Below are positions 32,952 through 40,084 of a stretch of DNA of 40,084 nt, one piece after another. Every line of letters begins with the position of its first letter. The first letter of the stretch is position 1. Source of the DNA: an uncultured Clostridia bacterium. Lineage in GTDB: Bacteria > Bacillota > Clostridia > Christensenellales > Borkfalkiaceae. Made by a program: the position numbers and the translations under genes. The notes beneath the pieces are model-generated. The model searched no databases, was not told where the DNA came from, and saw only the letters and a list, made by a program, of their open reading frames with translations. The DNA lies in contig CANPZV010000007.1 in NCBI GenBank assembly GCA_947589285.1, forward strand, positions 1 through 40,084, given 5' to 3'.

Positions 32952-34265
32952 TTACGTCTCGAAATAGCTTTCGCTGTCGTATTTGACCGTGAGATCCAAC
33001 AGTTCGTCCCCGCGCGAGACGGTGACGATGAGCGTATCGCCCCCGCGGACAGAGAGGAGGACGTCGGAGATCTTGAAACGGCGGGTCACCTGCACGGTCT
33101 TTCCCCCGAGCGTGAGGGAGATGATCGTGTCCCCCACGTCCATGCCCGCTTCATAGGCCGCGCCGCCCTGCGTGACGCTCTTTGTCACGACCTTTTCGGA
33201 GATGAACGCCCTGCCCGAGACGGGGTCGTAGACCGAGCGGCTCTCCTCCGTCGCGACGGTGATGCCGAGGCGGGCCTGTTTCAGCTTCCCGCCGTTGGCG
33301 GTGATGTTTTCTGCCACCGCGAGGACGTGGTTGACGGGAATGGCATAGCCGATGCCCTCAACGCCGTCCGCCTCGCTCCGCGCGTTGACGATGCCGACGA
33401 GTTCCCCCGCCGCATTGAACAGCCCGCCGCCCGAATTGCCGTGGTTGACGACGGCGTCCGTGCGGAGTTCGAGCATATCGACGTCCCCGCTCCCGTCGAT
33501 GGCGTCCATGGTGATATATTCGGCGTCCACCGAGATGACGCCCTCCACGACGGAGATGCCCCACGCCTCTGCGTTCCCCACGGCATAGACCCGATCGCCG
33601 ACGAGGAGGCTGTCCGAATCGCCGATCTGCGCCTCCTGCGCCGCGCTCCCGAGGACGATGTCTTTATAACTGCGCGTCTTTCCCTCCGCCGTGACCGTCC
33701 CGCTCCCGTCAACGTGAAGGATGGCGACGTCCTCGGCGGCCGAACCGCCCTCAAAACTTGCCGTGAGCTTGGAGGTGGAGATCTCACCGCCATAGAGATA
33801 GACTTCGATGGTGTTGCAGATCTTCTGCGCCTTCTCGCTGTACACGACGTGATAGTTGGTGAGAATGTCGAGGTCGCCCGTCCCCCCGTCGAGCGAGAGG
33901 ATGACGCCCGAACCCGCGCTCGCCGAGGCAGACGAGTTGTAGGCGACGATACTGACGGCGGAGAGCAGGCTCCGCTGGAGGTCCGCACTGCTGTCGCCGA
34001 TGCCGAGCTGTTTCAAAAAGGTGAAGTAATCGCCCGTGAAGGAGCCGTCCGCAACGGCCTCCTGCCACATGCGGCGGTAGACGGAAACGGAGGTCTCCTG
34101 CGCAAGCCATTCGGCCTCGCTCCCCTCATACCCCCGCTCCACGGCGGCGTCATAGGGATAATTGTCGTCGGGCCGTCCCAGCTCCAGGAAGCCGCAGGCC
34201 GAAAGGGCGCACGCGGCCGTCAACATGGAAGCGGCGATGAAAAAAGCCGCTGTTCTCTTTTTCAT
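32952..34265 (-). CDS. HtrA/DegP-like trypsin-type serine protease lipoprotein with PDZ domain
   Basis: 437 residues. Lipobox ALSAC with Cys24 lipidated; most HtrA proteins of Gram-positives are instead anchored by a helix. Residues 35-56 hold an AVERGYEGSEAEWLAQ motif found as an N-terminal module in some Firmicutes surface proteins. Protease domain at about 100-330: catalytic His139 in TNYHVV, Asp179 in EDVAILHV and Ser278 in HGNSGGG. PDZ domain at about 340-430 (GGAAYEAGMDVGDTIISL). It likely degrades or refolds damaged exported proteins at the cell surface. AGAGG precedes the ATG. Single-gene unit with its own promoter. Confidence 0.94.
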   Translation of the reverse strand: MKKRTAAFFIAASMLTAACALSACGFLELGRPDDNYPYDAAVERGYEGSEAEWLAQETSVSVYRRMWQEAVADGSFTGDYFTFLKQLGIGDSSADLQRSLLSAVSIVAYNSSASASAGSGVILSLDGGTGDLDILTNYHVVYSEKAQKICNTIEVYLYGGEISTSKLTASFEGGSAAEDVAILHVDGSGTVTAEGKTRSYKDIVLGSAAQEAQIGDSDSLLVGDRVYAVGNAEAWGISVVEGVISVDAEYITMDAIDGSGDVDMLELRTDAVVNHGNSGGGLFNAAGELVGIVNARSEADGVEGIGYAIPVNHVLAVAENITANGGKLKQARLGITVATEESRSVYDPVSGRAFISEKVVTKSVTQGGAAYEAGMDVGDTIISLTLGGKTVQVTRRFKISDVLLSVRGGDTLIVTVSRGDELLDLTVKYDSESYFET

Positions 34266-34301
34266 GATATCTTACCTCTTAAAAAGCAATTTTCTTCCAA
34301 T

Positions 34302-34330
34302 ATTATATCACGCGGAAGATGTTTATGCAA
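34302..34330 (-). promoter_or_regulatory. Promoter of the HtrA-like gene
   Basis: On the minus strand TTGCAT (34325-34330), a 17-base spacer, and TATAAT (34302-34307) with TG at the extended -10. The block CGTGATATAATATTGGAA matches the giant LRR promoter at all but one base around the -10. Confidence 0.82.
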
Positions 34331-34378
34331 GGAATTTTGTTTTTATCCTGCGACAGGGCGGTCAAGTTTGTGTGAAAT

Positions 34379-34812
34379 CGTCCCCCCCCACCTTCGACGG
34401 GAGCCTCCCCCCGCAGGGGGTAGGCTTTTGCCCCCTCCATGGGAGGGGGGAGGGGGGTGGGTCACCGCATTTTAATTAAAAATTGAAAATTAAAAATTAA
34501 AAATTGTGGCGGGGCGATTCGGAATGACACCCCTTCCGTCACTTCGTGACACCCACCCCTCAAGGGGTGGGCAAGGCGGTTTCTCGGCTCCCCCTTGAGG
34601 GGGAGCTGTCACGCGCCTTTGCGTGACTGAGGGGGTGTCGTTCTGATTCCGTCATGGTGAGCTTGTCGAACCATCACCGCATTCTCGCTGCCCCTTTTAG
34701 GGGAAGTCCCCGAGCTTGCGAGGGGAAAGGGGTTTCAAAACCCCTCTGTCTCGCTTCGCTCGACATCTCCCCTAAGAGGGGCGACAAGGCGGTCTCGCTA
34801 CGCTCTGAATGG
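34379..34812. repeat. Dispersed intergenic repeat island 4
   Basis: No gene. 34379-34512 (a run of C, GCAGGGG, CCCTCCATGGGAGGG, GGTGGGTCACCGCA and an AATTTTTAATT tail) matches 39622-39740 in island 5. 34529-34578 matches 5630-5668. 34735-34790 is a related block in which the hairpin reads TCGCTTCGCTCGA. The stretch is dense in short palindromes. Confidence 0.85.
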
Positions 34813-34815
34813 CCG

Positions 34816-34852
34816 AAAACAAAAAGAAGCGAAAAATTGCTTCTTCGCTTCC
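34816..34852 (-). terminator. Terminator of the rubrerythrin operon
   Basis: GAAGCGAA (34826-34833) and TTCGCTTC (34844-34851) pair across a 10-base loop. On the minus strand the stem is followed by TTTTTGTTTT. It lies 9 bases after the stop of the second micro-gene. Confidence 0.85.
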
Positions 34853-34860
34853 CTTTTTTG

Positions 34861-34989
34861 TCAAAGGTCGTCAGCATCCTGCACGGGACGCTCATGCTCG
34901 TTCTCGGGTACTCCCGTATAACTGCCGAGCGGGTCGTGCGAGTGCATGTCGGCCCCGTTTTCAAGCCGCTTTCCTCTGAATTTCTTCAT
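34861..34989 (-). CDS. 42-residue conserved-looking micro-protein
   Basis: MKKFRGKRLENGADMHSH then DPLGSYTGVPENEHERPVQDADDL. The N-terminus is basic and the C-terminus acidic. I recall similar endings of the form DPxGSYTGVP...PVQDADDL in small hypothetical proteins of gut Firmicutes, but cannot check. Its ATG overlaps the stop of the preceding micro-gene by one base (TGATG), and AGGAG-like bases (TCCTGATG context) are weak, so coupling is the likely way it is translated. Last gene before the terminator at 34816. No known function. Confidence 0.72.
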   Translation of the reverse strand: MKKFRGKRLENGADMHSHDPLGSYTGVPENEHERPVQDADDL

Positions 34990-35102
34990 CAGGAGCAGTC
35001 CTTGCTGCCTCTGCCGCAGGAACGCGTGTTCTTCGTGGTCTTTTGCGCGTTTTCGGTCCTCTGCGTCTTGGCATTCTGGGTCTTGTTGGTGGTCTTTTTC
35101 AT
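34989..35102 (-). CDS. 37-residue Lys/Asn/Thr-rich micro-protein
   Basis: Starts MKKTTNKTQNAKTQRTEN and ends SCGRGSKDCS: basic, low complexity, with two Cys near the end. The ATG overlaps the rubrerythrin stop by four bases (ATGA), and AAGGAG sits at the right distance inside the 3' end of rubrerythrin. Its own stop overlaps the next ATG. The composition recalls small unstructured proteins of Firmicutes, but I assign no family. Coupled translation and the terminator downstream argue that both micro-genes are real. Confidence 0.7.
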   Translation of the reverse strand: MKKTTNKTQNAKTQRTENAQKTTKNTRSCGRGSKDCS

Positions 35103-35695
35103 ATATTCTCCTTTTTGAAGGGGAGATGGATCTCGACTTCACCCTGTGACGCTCCGCAAAGGGGACAGATGCTCCACGGCTCGCGTGAGGTGTGCATATA
35201 GCCGCATTCACTGCAGATCCAAAGCATCGGCTTTTCGGCCTTGTAGAGGGAGCCGTCCTTGAACGCCTCGTAGAGGTAATTGAAGATAATGCGATGATTG
35301 CCTTCTACCATTGCCGTCTTTTCGAATTTGAGCGCGATTTGCCCAAACCCCTCTTCCCGTGCGATCTTTGCAAAGGAGGGGTAGAGATTTTCCGCCTCGT
35401 CCTGCTCGTCGATCGCCGCAAAGCGCAGATTCTCCTCGATCGTCCCCGCATGGAAGGGGTAGCTGGCGTCAATATGAATATTGTCCTGGCTGCCCGCATT
35501 CTGCAAGATGGTCTCAAAGAACACCTTTGCATGGTTCGTTTCGTTCTTGGCTATCGTGCGGATGGTGTCCGCGAGGACCTCGTAGCCCTGTTTTGTCGCT
35601 TCCTTCGCCGTAAGTTGATATCGCATGCCCGCCTGACATTCCCCCGCAAAGCCGCGGGCGAGGTTCAGGAAGGTCTGCGTCTTGGTGAAATCCAT
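35099..35695 (-). CDS. rbr: Rubrerythrin
   Basis: 198 residues. Diiron ferritin-like domain followed by a rubredoxin domain; reduces hydrogen peroxide in anaerobes. Likely diiron ligands include Glu19 in GECQAGMRY, Glu52 and His55 in NETNHAKVF, Glu98 and Glu101 in DEQDEAE, and Glu131 with His134 in MVEGNHRII. The rubredoxin iron is held by Cys161, Cys164, Cys177 and Cys180 (CSECGY and CPLCG). A longer frame begins at 35764, but GAGGAGG precedes the ATG at 35695. First gene of a three-gene operon with the two micro-genes. Confidence 0.96.
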   Translation of the reverse strand: MDFTKTQTFLNLARGFAGECQAGMRYQLTAKEATKQGYEVLADTIRTIAKNETNHAKVFFETILQNAGSQDNIHIDASYPFHAGTIEENLRFAAIDEQDEAENLYPSFAKIAREEGFGQIALKFEKTAMVEGNHRIIFNYLYEAFKDGSLYKAEKPMLWICSECGYMHTSREPWSICPLCGASQGEVEIHLPFKKENI

Positions 35696-35738
35696 ATTCG
35701 CCTCCTCTTCGCAAACAGTTTGGGCGGGGAGACGACAG

Positions 35739-35744
35739 ATTATA
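35739..35744 (-). promoter_or_regulatory. Possible -10 of the rubrerythrin operon
   Basis: A perfect TATAAT on the minus strand, 43 bases before the ATG. No good -35 is found at the right spacing, so activation by another factor is possible. Confidence 0.4.
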
Positions 35745-35798
35745 CGCCGTGCAAAATTTTCCACCCGGCGTAATTTTCAGCTCTCATTTGCAGTCCGC

Positions 35799-36629
35799 TC
35801 ATTCGCAGAGGAGGGTATATCCTTCCCGCACCACCGCGGCGGCTTCCTCGGGATCGGAGGGAACATATTCTTTGACCTTCCCGCCGTCCACGTTCTTCTC
35901 ATAGTACCATTTGCCCGATGCGAATGTCGCACTCTTCAGAGCGGGACACTTTCCGAAAGCATTCCCCCCGATCTTTTTCAGCGAACTCGGGAAGGACACG
36001 GAAGTGATCTCACTTTTCCCATAGAATGCCAAACTCATGATCTGGATCGTGCCATCCCTCACCGCGACCGCCTTCTTCGCGTCGCTGTTGGAAGCGATGA
36101 GATGCTTCCCGATGTAAAACGCGCCGTCCGACCAATTTTCGGCCGCGCTGTAAACGGCGGTCCCGTTAAAGGCAGTACTGTCAACGAAAAGCGTCGTTGT
36201 GTTCGGCAGCGTCACGGTCGCCAAGGCCGTACACCCTTCGAAACAATCCCTCCCCACAGACGTTACACTCTCGGGGATCGCGATGCTTTTCAGCGCGGTA
36301 CAGCCGATAAAGGCTCCTTCCCCGATCTTCTGGAGGCTCGCGGGAAGCGTGATCTTCTCAAGATACTTTGCCCCCTGAAACGCCTGATCGCGGATCTCCG
36401 TAACGGGTTTTCCTGCGTCCTCTGCGGGGATCTCGATCTCCGTGATACTGCTGTCGTCAAGGCAACTCTTGTTGAAATACACATAATAGGCGACGATCGA
36501 ATTGTCGCTCCCGCGAATTCCGTCGAACTGCAAGGGGTCCTTCGGTCCGCCGCATGCGGCGAAAACCGCCATGACGCCAAGAGAAACGGCCGCTGTCAAC
36601 AAAAGTGAGACGATCTTTTTTAATTTCAT
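35799..36629 (-). CDS. Small leucine-rich repeat lipoprotein
   Basis: 276 residues. Lipobox FAAC gives a lipidated Cys near residue 26. About six LRR_5 units (RDQAFQGAKYLEKITLP, EGAFIGCTALKSIAIP, RDCFEGCTALATVTLP, then three looser ones) with an insert near 165-200. A short BspA-type surface protein. GGAGG precedes the ATG. It has a strong promoter of its own and is divergent from the XRE gene. Third LRR protein of the window and not part of the MoxR cluster. Confidence 0.92.
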   Translation of the reverse strand: MKLKKIVSLLLTAAVSLGVMAVFAACGGPKDPLQFDGIRGSDNSIVAYYVYFNKSCLDDSSITEIEIPAEDAGKPVTEIRDQAFQGAKYLEKITLPASLQKIGEGAFIGCTALKSIAIPESVTSVGRDCFEGCTALATVTLPNTTTLFVDSTAFNGTAVYSAAENWSDGAFYIGKHLIASNSDAKKAVAVRDGTIQIMSLAFYGKSEITSVSFPSSLKKIGGNAFGKCPALKSATFASGKWYYEKNVDGGKVKEYVPSDPEEAAAVVREGYTLLCE

Positions 36630-36658
36630 ACTTACCCTCCATTGGTGATTTTACATTG

Positions 36659-36687
36659 ATTATAGCAAAATCTAACTATAATGTCAA
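36659..36687 (-). promoter_or_regulatory. Consensus sigma-A promoter of the small LRR lipoprotein
   Basis: On the minus strand TTGACA (36682-36687), a 17-base spacer, and TATAAT (36659-36664). Both hexamers are perfect. It lies next to the XRE operator candidate. Confidence 0.88.
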
Positions 36688-36698
36688 TTAAAAATTGG

Positions 36699-36725
36699 TA
36701 TAATTACCGTTAAATTTTACGGTAA
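36699..36725 (+). promoter_or_regulatory. -10 and candidate operator before the XRE gene
   Basis: TATAAT at 36699-36704 is followed at once by a dyad: TTACCGT (36704-36710) and ACGGTAA (36719-36725) around an AAATTT core. It covers the predicted start site, as expected for an autorepressor operator, and is 17 bases from the -35 of the divergent LRR gene. No good -35 is seen for the plus direction. Confidence 0.5.
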
Positions 36726-36734
36726 ACTGTTTTT

Positions 36735-37049
36735 ATGGATATTGTAAAAAAGCTCAACGACATGCGGCTCAGGCGCAACATGAGCGTCTATCGGCTGGCA
36801 GAAATGTCGGGCCTGAACCAAAGCACGCTTGCCAATACCTTTTCCCGCGGGGTCGTGCCCTCGATCGAGAATCTCGGCGCAATGTGCGAGGCGATGGGCG
36901 TGACATTGGCGCAATTTTTTTGCGATGAAGAGGAGAAAGATCTCTTGACACCGCAGGAGAAAAGACTCATCGGTGCGTACAGGCAGCTCACGCCCGAAGT
37001 CAGGCAGGCGATCGTCGATTTGGCGTCGGCATGCTCTGATCTCCGTTAA
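36735..37049 (+). CDS. XRE family helix-turn-helix regulator
   Basis: 104 residues. Cro/CI-type helix-turn-helix at about 5-65 (RLAEMSGLNQSTLANTF, VPSIENLGAMCEAMGVTLAQFF), then an acidic hinge and a short helical region (LTPQEKRLIGAYRQLTPEVR). Binds DNA as a dimer; likely target is the TTACCGT-n8-ACGGTAA dyad just upstream, affecting itself and perhaps the divergent LRR lipoprotein. No clear Shine-Dalgarno precedes the ATG. Confidence 0.88.
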   Translation: MDIVKKLNDMRLRRNMSVYRLAEMSGLNQSTLANTFSRGVVPSIENLGAMCEAMGVTLAQFFCDEEEKDLLTPQEKRLIGAYRQLTPEVRQAIVDLASACSDLR

Positions 37050-37052
37050 ACC

Positions 37053-37081
37053 TTGACAAACCCCGCAATGTATGCTATCAT
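37053..37081 (+). promoter_or_regulatory. Promoter of the membrane-anchored protein at 37098
   Basis: TTGACA at 37053-37058, a 17-base spacer, TATCAT at 37076-37081. The leader would be only about 10 bases, starting at or in the GGAGG ribosome site, unless a start further upstream is used. Confidence 0.65.
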
Positions 37082-37097
37082 GAATTCGGAGGTCGAT

Positions 37098-38120
37098 ATG
37101 AAAAAACATTCGCGTGCGGCCAACGCCGTACTCTGGACGCTCATCGTGATCTTGACGGCGATCGCCGTCTTTCTCGGCGTGTGGTGGTTCGGCTTCACTT
37201 TCCCCGCTTTCGACAATGCCGCGGAAAGGGAAAGCAGGATCCCCGGGCTTGATTCGGGTCTCTCCCCGCAGGGGCTTTGTCCCCTCCCCGACGGCGGGCA
37301 GTACGCGTTCGCCATGAGCGGGTACATCTCGGGCGGGCCTTCCCGCGTCTACCTCATCCCCGCCGATCATGTCGCGAGCGACATCAAACAGGTGGAACGC
37401 TTCGTCACCTTCACCGAAGGGGGCAAGGACGTCAAGACCCACTTCGGCGGCGTGGCCTGCTCGGACAATTACATGTACATCGCGAGCGGGAAAAAGGTCA
37501 TCCGCATCTCCCTCGGCAAGATCCTCGCCGCAAACAACGGCGCGGCGGTGGAGATCGACGACTTCTTTGAGACGGACTTCCGCAGCAACGCCTACTGCTA
37601 TATCTTTAACGGCGTCCTCTATGTGGGGGAATTCTACCGCCCCGGGAACTATGAGACGGCCCCCTCCCATCACATGGACGTCGGCGGGACAACCAACCAT
37701 GCCCTCGTGTATGCCTACCCCATGGACGAAGAAAAGACGGGTGGGGTCGCGGACATGGTGCCCTCAAAAGTCATCTCCGTGTGCGACGAAGTGCAGGGCA
37801 TCGCCCTCGACGGACAGGCCATCTATCTCTCCTGTTCCTACGGTCTGCCCGCTTCCCGCCTCAAAATATACGAAAACCGCCTCGGCGAAGAGACGGCTGA
37901 AACGTTTGAAGTCGGCGGGAAACAAGTTCCCCTCTATAAGTTGGCAGACAGGGCCGCAGACCTCACGATGCCCTGCATGAGCGAGGAGATCTGCCTCAAA
38001 GACGGCAAGCTGTACGTCCTCTTCGAGTCGATGAGCAAGCAATACCGCTGGGTCGTACATAACAGGATCTCCGTGCTGATGTCCATCGGAGATCCCTTCG
38101 CCCTGCGCGTTGCGGACTGA
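37098..38120 (+). CDS. Membrane-anchored extracellular protein of unknown function
   Basis: 340 residues. One N-terminal helix (about 10-33) after MKKHSRAANAVLW, the rest outside the cell. The outer part has recurring strand pairs such as GQYAFAMSGYISG, SDNYMYIASGKKVIRI, FNGVLYVGEFYRPGNY, LDGQAIYLSCSYG and KDGKLYVLFESMSK, spaced as in a beta-propeller, but I recognise no family. A longer frame begins at 37053 inside the promoter; GGAGG at 37088-37092 supports 37098. The downstream terminator lies within the 3' end of the convergent clcA. Confidence 0.85.
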   Translation: MKKHSRAANAVLWTLIVILTAIAVFLGVWWFGFTFPAFDNAAERESRIPGLDSGLSPQGLCPLPDGGQYAFAMSGYISGGPSRVYLIPADHVASDIKQVERFVTFTEGGKDVKTHFGGVACSDNYMYIASGKKVIRISLGKILAANNGAAVEIDDFFETDFRSNAYCYIFNGVLYVGEFYRPGNYETAPSHHMDVGGTTNHALVYAYPMDEEKTGGVADMVPSKVISVCDEVQGIALDGQAIYLSCSYGLPASRLKIYENRLGEETAETFEVGGKQVPLYKLADRAADLTMPCMSEEICLKDGKLYVLFESMSKQYRWVVHNRISVLMSIGDPFALRVAD

Positions 38121-38128
38121 GTTTTCGG

Positions 38129-39508
38129 TCAGACAGCCTCTTCCGATCCCGCTTCGGCGGGATCTTTTGTTTGCTCTCTTTCGGGCGGGACCTCCTCGAT
38201 CATCTTATCGAGCATGTACTCATAAATGGGTTTGGTGTGAAAGACCGCGCCCACGAAGTAGGAGACTGCCGCGCAGATGACGGCGGGGAGGAGGAAGGCG
38301 AACTGCCCAGTGAGTTCCACCGACATGATGACGCCCGTGATGGGCGCGCGGACGACTGTCATGAAGAAGGTCACCATGCCGAGCGCGACGAGGAGATCGG
38401 AGAGCGCGGGGTCCATGCCCATCTTCACGAAGAGGAGGGAGAGGAGCTTGGAAAGCACGGCCCCCATCGCAAAGAAGGGGACGGACGCGCACGCGGGCAG
38501 GCGCATGCCGAGATTTGCGACCGTCGCGAGGAGGCGGACGGCGAACAAGATCAGAAGCACCGCCCAGAGAGGCAGGCCGAAGAGGCCAATCTCATCCGTC
38601 ACGACGGCAAAGATGAGTTCCCTGCCGCTCCCCATCGCAAAGGCGGTGAGAAGCCCCAGCCCGCCCGCGAGGAGGAAGGGAATGACATACCTCCCCACGC
38701 CCTTCCAAAAGGTGAGTTTTGCAAACACGCGGTACATTGCGACGAAGATGTAGTAAAAGCACACGGCGGCAAGGGAGACGACGAAGGCCATGAAAAGCGC
38801 GAAGGCGCAGAAGAGCAGACCCGCGTTTTGGGGAAAAGCGAAGCCCGCGAGGAAGGGGCCGATCTCCATTCCCATCGCGAGGAGGAGAAGGTTTCGCACG
38901 AGGACGGCGAAGATCACCGAGGAGAAGGAGCAGACGAACACCTCGGGGGTGAACTTCTTGTGCGCCTCCTCATAGGCGAAGATGATGCCCGAAAGGGGCG
39001 CGTTGAGCGCGACCGCGAGGCCCGCCGAACCGCCGCTCGTGACGGCGTAACGCCTGTCCTTTTCTCGCACCATCGCCCCCGTCGCGTCCCCGCACGCGCC
39101 GCCGATCATGAGGCTCGGCCCCTCCGAGCCGCCCGACAGCCCCATGAAAACGAGGAAGAGGGAGGAAGCGAACATTCCCGCCAAGGCCTCGTACCACTTG
39201 AAGCGGTACAGCCCCTGCGTCGCGCCCTCCACCTGCGAAAAGCCCGTGCCGCGCAGGACAGGGAGAAATTTCAGAACGCCGCCGATGACGATCCCGCCGA
39301 GGAAGAGGGCGACAAAGAGGAGCGGGATGAAAGCGGGGTTGTTGCGGAAAAAGGCGAAGTAGTTCTGCGAGAAGGCCTCTCCCCCCTCGAACAGCACGTT
39401 AAAGAGGGTGACGACGACGCCCGCAAACAGCCCCGTGAACGCACCGATGCCGATGATACGAAGGTAGTACACTGCCTTATCGCTGAGTTTTTGAAGTTTT
39501 GTTTTCAT
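38129..39508 (-). CDS. clcA: ClcA-type chloride channel/transporter
   Basis: 459 residues. Voltage-gated chloride channel family, a dimer with one pathway per subunit, probably exchanging chloride for protons. About 10-12 hydrophobic helices are visible. The family motifs are GGSEGPSLMIGG, holding the external gating glutamate in GxEGP, and GSAGLAVALNAPLSGIIFAYEE. KPIYEYML near the C-terminus contains the tyrosine position of the inner gate. No C-terminal CBS domains; a short acidic tail of about 20 residues follows. AGAGGCGG lies ahead of the ATG. No clear promoter was found. Confidence 0.94.
   Translation of the reverse strand: MKTKLQKLSDKAVYYLRIIGIGAFTGLFAGVVVTLFNVLFEGGEAFSQNYFAFFRNNPAFIPLLFVALFLGGIVIGGVLKFLPVLRGTGFSQVEGATQGLYRFKWYEALAGMFASSLFLVFMGLSGGSEGPSLMIGGACGDATGAMVREKDRRYAVTSGGSAGLAVALNAPLSGIIFAYEEAHKKFTPEVFVCSFSSVIFAVLVRNLLLLAMGMEIGPFLAGFAFPQNAGLLFCAFALFMAFVVSLAAVCFYYIFVAMYRVFAKLTFWKGVGRYVIPFLLAGGLGLLTAFAMGSGRELIFAVVTDEIGLFGLPLWAVLLILFAVRLLATVANLGMRLPACASVPFFAMGAVLSKLLSLLFVKMGMDPALSDLLVALGMVTFFMTVVRAPITGVIMSVELTGQFAFLLPAVICAAVSYFVGAVFHTKPIYEYMLDKMIEEVPPEREQTKDPAEAGSEEAV
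38145..38170 (+). terminator. Terminator inside the 3' end of the convergent clcA
   Basis: GATCCCGC, loop TTCG, GCGGGATC (38145-38164), then TTTTG. A stable UUCG-capped stem ending the plus-strand gene, coding at the same time for the last residues of the minus-strand channel. Confidence 0.8.
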
Positions 39509-39559
39509 ATGTGTCCGCCTCTTTTCCCAAAAATCGTGTTATCGTTTATTCCCCGCCGC

Positions 39560-40084
39560 GGAGGAGAGTAGGGGGGACCGCTCATCCTGAGGCCCCAACG
39601 GGGCCGAAGGATCCCCTCGGTCGTCCCCCCCACCACCGCCTTCGGCGGAGATCCCCCGCAGGGGTAGGCTTTCACCCCCTCCATGGGAGGGGGGTAGGGG
39701 GGTGGGTCACCGCAATTTTCAATTTTTAATTTTTAATTAAATCAATGGGATTCTTCGGGCTTCGCCCTCAGAATGAGCGGGGAGGAGAGATCGCTCATGC
39801 TGAGCGTTAGCGAAGCATCTCATAAACCCACGGAGCCGCCCCTGCGTCATTTTGAGAAACGGAGGTGAAACGAAGTCCGATAAGCGGAACCGAAGAATCT
39901 CGCAGGGCGTTTGTACAGTAGCGGCGAGATGCTTCGGGTCAACTTGTTATGACTTCGTATCACTTTCCTTCTCAGCATGACGCCGCTACCCACGGACTTC
40001 GTTTGAGGGGATTCTTCGGGCTTCGCCCTCAGAATGAGCGGGGAGGAGAGATCGCTCATGCTGAGCGTTAGCGAAGCATCTCAT
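39560..40084. repeat. Dispersed intergenic repeat island 5
   Basis: No gene. 39622-39740 matches 34379-34512. 39747-39823 is repeated exactly at 40008-40084, a perfect 77-base direct repeat with a 261-base offset. 39896-40014 matches 31871-31983 of island 3. The window ends inside the second direct repeat. Confidence 0.88.
39918..39989. repeat. Stem-loop element, copy 2
   Basis: GTAGCGGCG (39918-39926), AG, ATGCT (39929-39933), a 40-base loop, AGCAT (39974-39978), GA, CGCCGCTAC (39981-39989). Arms are identical to copy 1 at 31892-31961, whereas most of the loop differs. Confidence 0.7.

Noticed and set aside
39747-40084. CRISPR array
   Set aside because: Only two copies of a 77-base repeat at a 261-base offset, with no regular short repeats or spacers and no cas genes.

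Overview
The window looks like a chromosomal stretch from an anaerobic, GC-rich, Gram-positive bacterium of the Clostridia type, probably an uncultured gut Firmicute. The signs are strong AGGAGG-like ribosome sites, sigma-A promoters with 17-nt spacers, several lipoproteins with a lipobox cysteine but no outer-membrane proteins, a rubrerythrin, a zinc-type S18, and a cysteine desulfurase/IscU/Rrf2 set. A Christensenellales-like placement would fit the abundance of BspA-type leucine-rich repeat (LRR) proteins and of dispersed intergenic repeats, but that is a guess. I saw no tRNA, rRNA, CRISPR array, transposase, prophage or integrase. Both ends of the window lie inside repeats, as is typical of an assembly break.

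Layout. 0.4-5.4 kb (+): rmuC, then a 1231-residue membrane-anchored protein built from two kinds of internal repeat. 5.9-7.1 kb (+): rpsF-ssb-rpsR, with its own promoter, a leader hairpin and a terminator. 7.36-30.07 kb (-): a 22.7-kb block of eight same-strand genes. In transcription order these are a giant 2952-residue LRR lipoprotein, a membrane protein, a MoxR AAA+ ATPase, a DUF58 protein, a BatA-like membrane protein, a double-VWA membrane protein, a second LRR lipoprotein and an Ig-like-domain lipoprotein. 30.56-32.88 kb (+): iscS, a repeat island, iscU and an Rrf2/IscR-type regulator. 32.95-34.27 kb (-): an HtrA-like lipoprotein protease. 34.86-35.70 kb (-): rubrerythrin followed by two overlapping micro-genes of 37 and 42 codons. 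35.80-36.63 kb (-): a small LRR lipoprotein, divergent from an XRE regulator (36.74 kb, +). Then come a membrane-anchored protein of unknown function (+) and a ClcA-type chloride channel (-).

How it works together. The central block joins a complete MoxR/DUF58/BatA/VWA chaperone-type module to three surface lipoproteins. Overlapping or near-abutting start and stop codons tie the ATPase, the VWA proteins and two of the lipoproteins into one transcription unit. A reasonable hypothesis is an envelope machine that assembles, checks or clusters the LRR/Ig surface proteins. The giant LRR gene at its head has a promoter whose -35/-10 spacer contains a run of nine G and is three bases longer than in a sister promoter in this window (htrA), so phase variation is possible. 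The iscS/iscU/rrf2 set is a house-keeping Fe-S assembly unit, probably autoregulated by the Fe-S-binding Rrf2 protein. Five intergenic islands are filled with related dispersed repeats, one of which holds a conserved 16-position stem with variable loop.
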